A stretch of DNA of 34,004 nucleotides from an uncultured Gammaproteobacteria bacterium (GTDB lineage: Bacteria; Pseudomonadota; Gammaproteobacteria; PS1; Pseudothioglobaceae), in assembly GCA_913054335.1 (NCBI GenBank), contig CAJXHL010000011.1:1-34004 (forward strand), written 5' to 3'. A model generated the notes under the pieces. The model saw only the letters and a program-made list of their open reading frames with translations, ran no database searches and was not told the DNA's origin. Position 1 is the first letter of the stretch. The number at the start of each line of letters is the position of its first letter. Both the position numbers and the translations under genes were made by a program. This document shows positions 9,172-15,335 of this stretch, piece after piece.

Positions 9172-9504
9172 ATGTCACTTTATGAAAAGAGAAAGAAGGC
9201 GACCGATGAAAAGGACGTTGACGCTTGGATTGAAACCCTACACGAAGATTTCGTTATGGTCAGTCACCAAGACGGAACGTCCAAGACTAGAGATGAGTTT
9301 GCTGAAATGGCAAGGTATTTTATGTCGAGCGATGATTTTACCACTCGTGATGACCGCTGCCTTTTTGAAAATGATGAGGCTCTGGTAGAACATCTGGTGA
9401 TTGATTATCCAGACGGAACTACTGAAGCCGTACTTACTTTTTGTACCATCAAAAACGGCAAAATTATTCGCATGGAAACAGGCGCAACCCTGATAGAAAA
9501 ATAG
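9172..9504 (+). CDS. small SnoaL/NTF2-like domain protein
   Basis: A 110-residue protein that looks like one cone-shaped alpha+beta NTF2/SnoaL unit. An N-terminal helix ends in a LHEDFVMVSHQDG strand. The middle RDDRCLFENDEALVEHLVIDYPDGTTEAVLTFCTIKNGKIIRMETGAT has the strand pattern and the terminal KDGKI-type turn common to this fold. The function is unknown; NTF2-like folds include isomerases, dehydratases and ligand-binding proteins, and no catalytic set is obvious. Two ATGs are in frame. AAGGAG at 9158-9163 is 8 bases from the ATG at 9172 but only 2 from the one at 9166, so 9172 is chosen. It is a monocistronic gene with its own promoter signals. Confidence 0.8.
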   Translation: MSLYEKRKKATDEKDVDAWIETLHEDFVMVSHQDGTSKTRDEFAEMARYFMSSDDFTTRDDRCLFENDEALVEHLVIDYPDGTTEAVLTFCTIKNGKIIRMETGATLIEK

Positions 9505-9540
9505 AAAATAATGCTTTTGGGCAAATAAAGCTCCAGAAAT

Positions 9541-9592
9541 GCACTAAATTTGCCTTTAAAGCCGCTAAAAACGCGCAAAATCAGTGCTTTTT
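9541..9592 (+). terminator. possible terminator after the SnoaL-like gene
   Basis: GCACT (9541-9545) can pair with AGTGC (9583-9587), with an inner TTTGC/GCAAA pairing, followed directly by five T. The loop is long, so this is a weak call. Confidence 0.3.
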
Positions 9593-9636
9593 GTCCTATT
9601 TTTGTCAAAAAATGGCGATGTTTAATCTGCCACGTA

Positions 9637-9653
9637 AAAATTTGGCAAATTAT
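9637..9653. repeat. AT-rich palindromic motif, copy 1
   Basis: AAAATTTGGCAAATTAT, containing the perfect dyad AATTTG-G-CAAATT. It belongs to a family of about 17-base motifs AAAATTTnGnAAATTTT found four times in intergenic DNA of this window (others at 13635, 13777 and 13815). Including the preceding CGT, 17 bases (9633-9649) are identical to 13773-13789. Confidence 0.55.
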
Positions 9654-9681
9654 TGAAATAGAGTATTTTTTCAAAAAAAAC

Positions 9682-9709
9682 AAAAAAGGCGCTATAGAAG
9701 CGCCTTTTT
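9682..9709. terminator. bidirectional intrinsic terminator downstream of serA
   Basis: An A-tract, then GGCGCT (9688-9693), a five-base loop, AGCGCC (9699-9704) and TTTTT. It reads as a strong Rho-independent terminator in both directions, 27 bases past the serA stop on the minus strand, and can also stop plus-strand transcription from the SnoaL-like gene. Confidence 0.85.
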
Positions 9710-9735
9710 AAATTGACTAAAAAGTCGTGTGAGTC

Positions 9736-10674
9736 TTAGTTAACCACGTGAATCTCAGTGCCGTTTTGGAGTACATCAGCAACTTGATTGGCCGCCATTT
9801 CAGCTACCACGATTGATGCTTCAGCAGTTGAGGCACCAACGTGAGGCGTTAGAATCGCCTTGGGGTTGTTGAACAAAACGTTTTCTTTAGCTGGCTCTGT
9901 TGAGAAAACATCAATAGCCGCGCCTGCGATTAGGCCTTCGTTAAGTGCATCATTAAGATCGCTCTCATCAACCATGTTGCCACGAGCAGCATTGATGATG
10001 ATTGCAGAAGATTTCATTTTTGAGAAATGTTCTTTGTTTAACAATGGCTTGCCATCAGCTGCCGCTTTGCCATGAAAACTAATAATATCACTTTGTTCAA
10101 GTAACTCATCAAAGCTCACGTTGGTGACATGGGGAAACTCTGCTTGTCTTGACTCTAACGACTTAGAGCAAACAAGTACATTGACATCAAAACCACTAAC
10201 CAAATGGCTAAGTCTTGCGCCAATATTACCAAAACCAACAATGCCCAGAGTTTTCTTTGAGAGTTCAACGCCTTTGATGGCTTTTTTCTGCCACTCGCCT
10301 CTATGCGTTGTTTCGTTTGCGAAAGAAATTTTTCTAAGTGCTGCCATAATTAAGGCAAATGCATGCTCTGCAGTAGCGTTGGTATTGCCGCCCGGTGTGT
10401 TCATTACAACCACGCCGTTTTCTCTTGCCCTCGCGCAGTCGATGTTATCAACGCCTGCACCTGCTCTAGCAATAGCCTTAAGCTTTGTCGCCGCAGCCAA
10501 AATGTCTTTTGTGACAGTTGTTGCTGACCTTACAAGAAGACCGTCGTATTCAGGAATTATGTTGATTAGTTCCTGCTCTGAAAGTCCTGTGATTACGTCA
10601 ACTTCAATACCTTTGTCGTTGAAGATTTGATCTGCAACATTGCTCATTGCGTCTGAAATTAATACTTTATACAT
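9736..10674 (-). CDS. serA: D-3-phosphoglycerate dehydrogenase, short form without regulatory domains
   Basis: Oxidises 3-phosphoglycerate to 3-phosphohydroxypyruvate with NAD, the first committed step of serine synthesis. 312 residues in the D-2-hydroxyacid dehydrogenase fold, with GAGVDNID (73-79), the dinucleotide motif GFGNIG (147-152) and the catalytic triad Arg231 (NAARGN), Glu260 (DVFSTEP) and His278 (TPHVGAS). The frame extends 24 bases 5', but the ATG at 10674 overlaps the last base of the serC stop (TAATG), has AGAGG upstream and matches the usual N-terminus. The protein ends right after the last catalytic-domain helix. The ACT or ASB domains that give serine feedback control in many SerA proteins are absent, so control may be transcriptional. 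Position next to serC makes the substrate assignment fairly safe. Confidence 0.9.
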   Translation of the reverse strand: MYKVLISDAMSNVADQIFNDKGIEVDVITGLSEQELINIIPEYDGLLVRSATTVTKDILAAATKLKAIARAGAGVDNIDCARARENGVVVMNTPGGNTNATAEHAFALIMAALRKISFANETTHRGEWQKKAIKGVELSKKTLGIVGFGNIGARLSHLVSGFDVNVLVCSKSLESRQAEFPHVTNVSFDELLEQSDIISFHGKAAADGKPLLNKEHFSKMKSSAIIINAARGNMVDESDLNDALNEGLIAGAAIDVFSTEPAKENVLFNNPKAILTPHVGASTAEASIVVAEMAANQVADVLQNGTEIHVVN

Positions 10675-11819
10675 TATTTTACCTCTTGATAAGCCCATTC
10701 AATCCACGGCAATACTGCCTTCATGTCGTCGTTTTGTACTGTTGGTCCGCCCCACAATCTTAAGCTAGGCGGCGCTTTTGGGTAGCCGCCAATATCGAAA
10801 GCCACGCCTTCGTCATCAAGTAGCGCTACGATTTTCTTCACTAACGCTCTTTGATCGTCCTCATTCTTACTGGTGAACAATGCGTCTTTAATTTCAATTG
10901 TGATACTTGTACAAGATCTTGCACTTGCATCATCGCATAAAAACTTGAAAGAACTGCCGTCAATCCAATCTGCAATAATTTGAAGATTTTGGTTTGAGTG
11001 CTTGATTAGCGCTTCTGCACCACCAACTGATTCAACCCAGTTAAGGGCATCCAGTACGTCTTCAACACAAATCATTGATGGTGTGTTGATGGTAGCGCCT
11101 TCAAAAATACCTTTAGACACTTTTAATTTGTTTGCTATTCTGAACACTTTGGGCATTGGCCATGCGGGTGTGTGCGTTTCCAATCTTTCGATTGCACGGG
11201 GTGATAATGCGATCATGCCGTGAGCGCCTTCGCCGCCCAACACTTTTTGCCAAGACCAAGTAACCACGTCAAGCTTGCTAAAATCAATGTCCATGGCAAA
11301 CACTGCAGAAGTAGCGTCACAAATTGTCAAGCCAGCTCTGTCGTCTGGAATCCAGTCTGCATTGGGAACACGAACGCCAGCCGTTGTGCCGTTCCATGTG
11401 AAAATTACATCGTTATCAAAATTTGCTTGTCTTAAGTCGGGTAGTGTGCCGTAATCAGCTAAATAGGTATTGACATTTTCAAGCTTTAATTGATTGAGTA
11501 CATCGTTTACCCAGTCGTTGCCAAAATTTTCCCAAGCCAAAACATCAACGCCTCTAGCGCCTAGAAGGGACCAAAGGGCTGCTTCTAAAGCACCAGTGTT
11601 GGATCCTGCCATGATGGCTAAAATGTAATCGTCTGGTAAGCCAAGAAGCTTGCTTGACTTGACAATGACGTCATTAAGTTTCGCTTTACAGTGCTTCCCT
11701 CTGTGCGATCTGCCAGTATCGGCGTTTTTTAGGGCGCTTATATCCCAGCCTGGTCTCTTAGAGCAAGGGCCACTGGAGAAGTTTGGGTTTGACGGTTTAA
11801 TTGTTGGCTTAGTTATCAT
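10674..11819 (-). CDS. serC: phosphoserine aminotransferase, Methanosarcina/alphaproteobacterial subtype
   Basis: A PLP enzyme that transaminates 3-phosphohydroxypyruvate with glutamate to O-phosphoserine. The opening [22 protein letters not shown], the DTGRSHR segment and [15 protein letters not shown], with the PLP lysine at about residue 192, are features I recognise from the SerC subtype of Methanosarcina and alphaproteobacteria, not from the shorter E. coli-type SerC usual in gammaproteobacteria. An Asp in [13 protein letters not shown] would bind the PLP ring nitrogen. The start at 11819 (381 residues) is chosen because it lies 5 bases after the stop of the upstream DUF1015 gene with GAGGA upstream; an in-frame 5' extension to 11879 would overlap that gene and lacks family sequence. 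It overlaps serA by one base. Confidence 0.9.
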   Translation of the reverse strand: MITKPTIKPSNPNFSSGPCSKRPGWDISALKNADTGRSHRGKHCKAKLNDVIVKSSKLLGLPDDYILAIMAGSNTGALEAALWSLLGARGVDVLAWENFGNDWVNDVLNQLKLENVNTYLADYGTLPDLRQANFDNDVIFTWNGTTAGVRVPNADWIPDDRAGLTICDATSAVFAMDIDFSKLDVVTWSWQKVLGGEGAHGMIALSPRAIERLETHTPAWPMPKVFRIANKLKVSKGIFEGATINTPSMICVEDVLDALNWVESVGGAEALIKHSNQNLQIIADWIDGSSFKFLCDDASARSCTSITIEIKDALFTSKNEDDQRALVKKIVALLDDEGVAFDIGGYPKAPPSLRLWGGPTVQNDDMKAVLPWIEWAYQEVK

Positions 11820-11824
11820 AATTA

Positions 11825-13057
11825 TTAATCCTCGAAGTCGTATGCTACCAAACCATCTAATGGTTTTGGATAAAACCAAGTCGATTTTGGTGGCATTGTT
11901 AAATTTTTGTCAGCAAAGTTTATTACGTGTTCCATTGGTGTTGGGAAAAAAGAGAAACCAACTTCGACTTCGCCTGAGTCGACCTTTTTTTCAATTGATT
12001 CTAGCCCGTGAAAACCGGCAATAAAACCAATTCTTGTATCGCGTCTTGGATCGCCAATGTCTAGAATTGGGTCAAGCAGATAGTGATGCAATATATTAAT
12101 ATCTAAGTTCATCAGCCCCGAAAGCGCTGCTTCGGGTTTATCTTTTAGTGTAATTGAGTACCACGCGTTGTCCAAGTACATGCCGAATGTCCCTAGTGCA
12201 GTTGGCCGATAAGGCGAGTTTTGTTTTTCAACGACAAAGTGCTCTTCAACTTGCTCAATAAAGTCGCTGGGAGAATAACCAAACAAGTCTTTTATCAGTC
12301 TATTGTAGTCGAGTATGCGTGCTTGGCTTTCTGGGAACAGTGCCATCATGAAAAAATTATACGGCTCCTCACCTGTATGGCCGTGGTTTTGGTGTTTTCT
12401 GTATTCTGCAAATCTTGATAATGCCGCAATTCTATGGTGTCCGTCAGCGACGTATGTTCGGTTGACAGCATTAAACAGTTCGCTTATTTGCGTCACTTTT
12501 TCTTCATCGTTAACAACCCAAAGCTCATGCCGACAACCGTCTATGGCGTCAAAAGAATAGGTTGGATCAGCGTTGGTTTGCTCTTTTAATAAGGCGTCTA
12601 GAGATGCTTCATCGGGGTAGATGACATAAATTGGCCCAATTTGTGCATTCAGGTTTTTTATTTGCTCAAATCTTTTTTGAGAATCCTCGACATAAATTTT
12701 TTCATGACCACGAATGTGCAAATCGTCGTAATCCGATATTTTTGCGGTAGCAATCATGCCAATTTGAGAATGGCCTTCGGTAGACATTTTGTAAATATAA
12801 AAAGAGTCGTCAGTATCTTTCGATATGACTGATTTTTCTTTCATCAACTCGAAACGATCTTTTGCGCCTACCTCTATCTCGCTTTTAGTTTTTGTGTCTT
12901 TATAGTCTGGACTAAAAATATTTAGGTAGCTCCAAGGATTGTTTTCCTTGTAGCTCTTAATCATCTCTTCAGATAGATGATCGGTACAAGGAAGAGATAC
13001 AGAAGAAGCTTCTGCTCCTTCAGGTCTTAATCCTTTAAACGGGTTGGCTAAATACAT
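11825..13057 (-). CDS. DUF1015-family protein, first gene of the serine operon
   Basis: 410 residues, recognised as DUF1015 by the N-terminal NPFKGLRP, the [15 protein letters not shown] segment (about 115-129) and [12 protein letters not shown] (202-213) with the invariant ADGHHR. No signal peptide or membrane segment is visible. Its biochemical role is not established as far as I know. The DGHHR motif resembles the motif of ParB/sulfiredoxin-fold proteins, some of which are free-serine kinases. It is 5 bases upstream of serC and serC overlaps serA, so one transcript is almost certain. That context points to serine or phosphoserine metabolism, perhaps a serine kinase or the missing phosphoserine phosphatase step (inference). 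No clear Shine-Dalgarno precedes the ATG. Confidence 0.85.
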   Translation of the reverse strand: MYLANPFKGLRPEGAEASSVSLPCTDHLSEEMIKSYKENNPWSYLNIFSPDYKDTKTKSEIEVGAKDRFELMKEKSVISKDTDDSFYIYKMSTEGHSQIGMIATAKISDYDDLHIRGHEKIYVEDSQKRFEQIKNLNAQIGPIYVIYPDEASLDALLKEQTNADPTYSFDAIDGCRHELWVVNDEEKVTQISELFNAVNRTYVADGHHRIAALSRFAEYRKHQNHGHTGEEPYNFFMMALFPESQARILDYNRLIKDLFGYSPSDFIEQVEEHFVVEKQNSPYRPTALGTFGMYLDNAWYSITLKDKPEAALSGLMNLDINILHHYLLDPILDIGDPRRDTRIGFIAGFHGLESIEKKVDSGEVEVGFSFFPTPMEHVINFADKNLTMPPKSTWFYPKPLDGLVAYDFED

Positions 13058-13128
13058 AATAGGCTAAGGTTTATAATTTGACTTTACTATCTTTTACAGC
13101 AGTCTTAGAACTTTAATCACAGCGGAAC

Positions 13129-13134
13129 ATTATA
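13129..13134 (-). promoter_or_regulatory. putative -10 box of the DUF1015-serC-serA operon
   Basis: The minus strand reads TATAAT (in TGTTTATAATG), 72 bases before the DUF1015 ATG. The -35 position 17 bases upstream reads CCCCTT, a poor match. The tandem repeat begins immediately upstream of that, the geometry of an activator-dependent promoter. Confidence 0.4.
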
Positions 13135-13158
13135 AACACATTAGAGGCTGGAAGGGGT

Positions 13159-13198
13159 AGTTTTTTCCTTATAAGAACAGTTTTTTCCTTATAAGAAC
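13159..13198. repeat. perfect tandem 20-bp direct repeat, possible operator pair
   Basis: Two identical adjacent 20-base units (13159-13178 and 13179-13198), each containing the near-palindrome TTCCTTATAAGAA with an 8-base core CTTATAAG. Relative to the putative start site near 13122 the units span about -37 to -76. A 20-bp period puts both half-sites nearly on the same DNA face, as expected for cooperative regulator binding. A recent slippage duplication without function is the alternative. Confidence 0.6.
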
Positions 13199-13559
13199 AC
13201 TCTCTTGTGTTCTGATCAAGGCTGAATTTTATATATCCAATAACTAAGTTAAACGAAAAATCTTAATCGAAAGGATAAATTATTCTGTTGCTCTTCGTCC
13301 GTTGGCGTGTTGTTGAAATCCTTTATCAGAAATTTTTCAAATTTCCTCTTAATTAGACTTTGTCACTTTTCTACTTGCACCCATGGGCAGGTTGCGCACT
13401 CCAGAAAGGTAGCCGAAAGAAGATGCCCTACAACAAAATCGATTAATCCTAAATTCGTTTTCTCGAATTGTACTGGTATTCACTTTGTTTATTTAACGCA
13501 AATTCTTAATCGAAAACTTTATTAAAGCTTGTTGGCGATTTTATTGCCAAGGGAATAAG

Positions 13560-13596
13560 TCAAAAACCAAAGTGGATTGACCACTGAGGTTTTTGA
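13560..13596. terminator. strong two-part hairpin, terminator-like in both directions
   Basis: TCAAAAACC (13560-13568) pairs with GGTTTTTGA (13588-13596), and AGTGG (13571-13575) pairs with CCACT (13581-13585) around loop ATTGA, separated by a 2+2 internal loop. The A-tract and T-tract flank the GC core on both sides, as in bidirectional intrinsic terminators. On the minus strand it lies 240 bases beyond the grpE stop; on the plus strand there is no annotated gene upstream of it. Confidence 0.6.
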
Positions 13597-13634
13597 TAAA
13601 GTGGCACTGCCTTATATTTCTAAAATAAATAACA

Positions 13635-13651
13635 AAAATTTAGGAAATTTT
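13635..13651. repeat. AT-rich palindromic motif, copy 2
   Basis: AAAATTTAGGAAATTTT, inverted repeat AAAATTT/AAATTTT around three bases. It differs from the copy at 13815 by one base. Confidence 0.55.
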
Positions 13652-13776
13652 CAATATGGGTTGCTTGCTACTTAAATTGCTCGCTAAAGTTCATCAAAAA
13701 TGCTATTTAAGGGCTATGAAGGCTTGTTTTTAAGGACTTTTTGAGTGTTTTTAGTGCTCTAGCAAGGTACTGCGTA

Positions 13777-13793
13777 AAAATTTGGCAAAAAAT
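13777..13793. repeat. AT-rich palindromic motif, copy 3 (partial)
   Basis: AAAATTTGGCAAAAAAT; the right arm is degenerate. The block 13773-13789 is identical to 9633-9649. Confidence 0.5.
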
Positions 13794-13814
13794 CGTTTTT
13801 TGGTTTTGTTTTAC

Positions 13815-13831
13815 AAAATTTAGCAAATTTT
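13815..13831. repeat. AT-rich palindromic motif, copy 4
   Basis: AAAATTTAGCAAATTTT, a perfect 7-base inverted repeat around AGC. It lies four bases beyond the grpE stop and could form a weak stem in the grpE mRNA tail. Confidence 0.55.
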
Positions 13832-13835
13832 CGTT

Positions 13836-14381
13836 TTACTGAACCACCACCACCATTGCAGGGCGAACAAGGCGGCCGTTAAGAGTAAAGCCAACTTGAA
13901 CAACGTCAAGCACTGAGTTTGATTCTTTATCCGGCATTGGAAGCATGGTTACTGCTTCGTGAAGTTCGGGGTTGAATTTTTCGCCAACCGGGTTAAGGGT
14001 TTCAACGCCAAATTTCTCAAGCGTTGACGCGAAAACTTTATCCGTCATCTCAAGGCCTTCAATAATGTGTTCGATGGTTGCGTCTTCTTCGGTTGCGGAC
14101 TTTAAGCCCATTGACAAAGAGTCCTTGACTTCAAGTAAGGCCTTCACAAAGCCATCCAAGGCATACTTATGGGCGTTTTCTAAATCTCTTATTGAGCGAC
14201 GCTTAATGTTTTCCATCTCCGCTTGTGCGCGCAAGACTTTATCCCAATTGTCTTTGGCTGATTGTTGTGCAGCAGCTAGTTGTGCTTCAATGTCGAGCTC
14301 TTCTTCCGTCTCGATTGTCTCAACTTCTTGATCTTCAAGGATTTGATCTTCCGTAATGTCATGGTCTTTCTTTTTTGTCAT
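13836..14381 (-). CDS. grpE: GrpE, nucleotide exchange factor of DnaK
   Basis: 181 residues. GrpE releases ADP from the Hsp70 chaperone DnaK in the cytoplasm. An acidic N-terminal tail ([22 protein letters not shown]) leads into a long coiled-coil helix ([28 protein letters not shown]). The C-terminal beta domain carries the family signature: [35 protein letters not shown]. The frame extends to a TTG at 14393, but the ATG at 14381 has GGA at a suitable distance and gives a normal N-terminus. Downstream DNA does not hold dnaK or dnaJ; grpE stands alone, back to back with nadK, a common gammaproteobacterial arrangement. Confidence 0.95.
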   Translation of the reverse strand: MTKKKDHDITEDQILEDQEVETIETEEELDIEAQLAAAQQSAKDNWDKVLRAQAEMENIKRRSIRDLENAHKYALDGFVKALLEVKDSLSMGLKSATEEDATIEHIIEGLEMTDKVFASTLEKFGVETLNPVGEKFNPELHEAVTMLPMPDKESNSVLDVVQVGFTLNGRLVRPAMVVVVQ

Positions 14382-14406
14382 TTTATTGTCCAACTAATGT
14401 ATATTT

Positions 14407-14437
14407 ACATGGAACCACTGTTCATGTTGATTTCAGT
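14407..14437 (-). promoter_or_regulatory. sigma32-like heat-shock promoter of grpE
   Basis: On the minus strand ACTGAAA (14437-14431) and TTCCATGT (14414-14407) are separated by 16 bases. The sigma32 consensus is CTTGAAA, 11-16 bases, CCCCATnT, so the matches are 5 of 7 and 6 of 8, the right type for a chaperone gene. The predicted 5' leader is only about 20 bases. Confidence 0.5.
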
Positions 14438-14454
14438 GATATGTGGTCACTTTT

Positions 14455-14460
14455 TATAAT
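14455..14460 (+). promoter_or_regulatory. putative -10 box of nadK-recN
   Basis: TATAAT, 12 bases before the nadK ATG. If used, transcription would start near 14467 and leave a leader of only a few bases. No convincing -35 is visible at 17 bases (TTCAGT), and that position overlaps the grpE promoter, so the two divergent promoters may interfere. Confidence 0.4.
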
Positions 14461-14472
14461 AATTCAAGGCCT

Positions 14473-15291
14473 ATGTTCAACACAATTGGCATTATTACCA
14501 AACCAAAAGATTTTACCAGTGAACAGACCGGTAACGAGCTAAGTGTTTTTCTTGAAAAACAAGGCATCACTCTTGTTGAGGGTACTGCTGCAATAAAGGA
14601 AAGCGCAGACTTGATTATTGTTGTGGGTGGCGATGGCACCATTCTCAGCACAGCACGTACTTTTGTTGATAACAACATACCTATTTTGGGTATCAATTTA
14701 GGGCATCTTGGTTTTTTAGTCGACATAACGGTGGAGCGCATGACACAAGCGGTCGCTGAAATACTTGAAGGCAAATACATCAAAGAAAGGCGCGCACTGT
14801 TGTCCTGCCAAGTTGAACGAGGCGATAAGGTTTTGTCCACACACCTGGTTTTTAATGAAGTGGTTATTCATCGCAACCATACCCCAAGAATGCTTGATTT
14901 TGACTTGTATGTTGACGGCGACTTTGTCAATAATCAACGTTCGGACGGCATCATTATTGCCACACCAACAGGCTCAACGGCCTACTCACTTTCAAGTGGC
15001 GGCCCTATTGTGCATCCTGCTGTAAGTGCAATTACTTTGGTCTCCATTTGTCCACACACCATGAGCCACCGCCCTATTGTTTTGCATGGCGAGAGCGAGG
15101 TGCTAATACACGTTCTAGATTCGGTCGAGCGCGCAACGGTCAGTTTTGATGGACAGTCAACGATGCCGAATCAATTGGGTGACAAACTACGAGTTAAACA
15201 GCATAAGAATTTTGTTCACTTGATACATCCCAAACGTTATGACTATTTTAAAATCATTCGCTCTAAATTGCATTGGGGGAGAAAGGTATAG
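14473..15291 (+). CDS. nadK: NAD kinase
   Basis: Phosphorylates NAD to NADP using ATP in the cytoplasm. 272 residues with the nucleotide motif GGDGT (52-56, with the catalytic Asp), NLGHLGFL (75-82), the NE motif VFNEVVIHRN and the conserved SDGIIIATPTGSTAYSLSSGGPIVHP region. A GTG at 14443 is in frame, but the ATG at 14473 gives the usual start MFNTIGIITKP directly at the first beta strand. AAGG lies only 3 bases upstream, so the translation signal is poor and a near-leaderless mRNA is possible. recN follows after 44 bases. Confidence 0.95.
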   Translation: MFNTIGIITKPKDFTSEQTGNELSVFLEKQGITLVEGTAAIKESADLIIVVGGDGTILSTARTFVDNNIPILGINLGHLGFLVDITVERMTQAVAEILEGKYIKERRALLSCQVERGDKVLSTHLVFNEVVIHRNHTPRMLDFDLYVDGDFVNNQRSDGIIIATPTGSTAYSLSSGGPIVHPAVSAITLVSICPHTMSHRPIVLHGESEVLIHVLDSVERATVSFDGQSTMPNQLGDKLRVKQHKNFVHLIHPKRYDYFKIIRSKLHWGRKV

Positions 15292-15335
15292 CCCCATAGG
15301 CGCCTCAGGGCAAATATGATAATTTCTGACAGAAT

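Larger units (their letters stand above)
13201..13835. other. non-coding region between serine operon and grpE
   Basis: About 635 bases in which no frame looks like a real protein; the longest candidate (13307-13525, 72 codons) has no family resemblance and poor composition. It contains a 12-base direct repeat TCTTAATCGAAA at 13261-13272 and 13504-13515, a possible plus-strand promoter (TTGTGT at 13205, TTTATA at 13228) and a GGGCA/TGCCC pairing (13385-13389 with 13424-13428). A strong hairpin lies at 13560-13596, followed by a very A/T-rich tail with three copies of the AAAATTTnGnAAATTTT motif. A plus-strand transcript from about 13240 to 13596 is possible but unproven. I recognise no tmRNA, RNase P, 6S or SRP RNA signature. 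Confidence 0.6.

Noticed and set aside
9405-9683. Open frames overlapping the end of the SnoaL-like gene on both strands
   Set aside because: They run through the terminator and AT-rich DNA, have biased low-complexity composition and no ribosome sites.
13391-13415. Local similarity of TTGCGCACTCCAG...GGTAGC to the 3' half of a GEMM-I cyclic-di-GMP riboswitch
   Set aside because: The 5' half (GACGCAAAGCC-type segment and tetraloop receptor) is absent and no gene follows downstream on the plus strand, so it is probably chance.
13307-13525. 72-codon open frame in the region between the serine operon and grpE
   Set aside because: No ribosome site, odd composition and no recognisable family; most likely a chance frame.
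13201-13835. tmRNA, RNase P RNA, 6S or SRP RNA as an explanation of the long gene-free region
   Set aside because: No CCA end or tag peptide, no GAGGAAAGTCC block, no 6S-like long bubble stem and no SRP core were found.
14443-14472. GTG start for NAD kinase at 14443
   Set aside because: It would lie upstream of the TATAAT box and adds non-family residues; the ATG at 14473 matches homologues.
15292-15335. LexA/SOS box before recN
   Set aside because: No CTG-N10-CAG arrangement in the 44-base gap; only CTGACAG is present.
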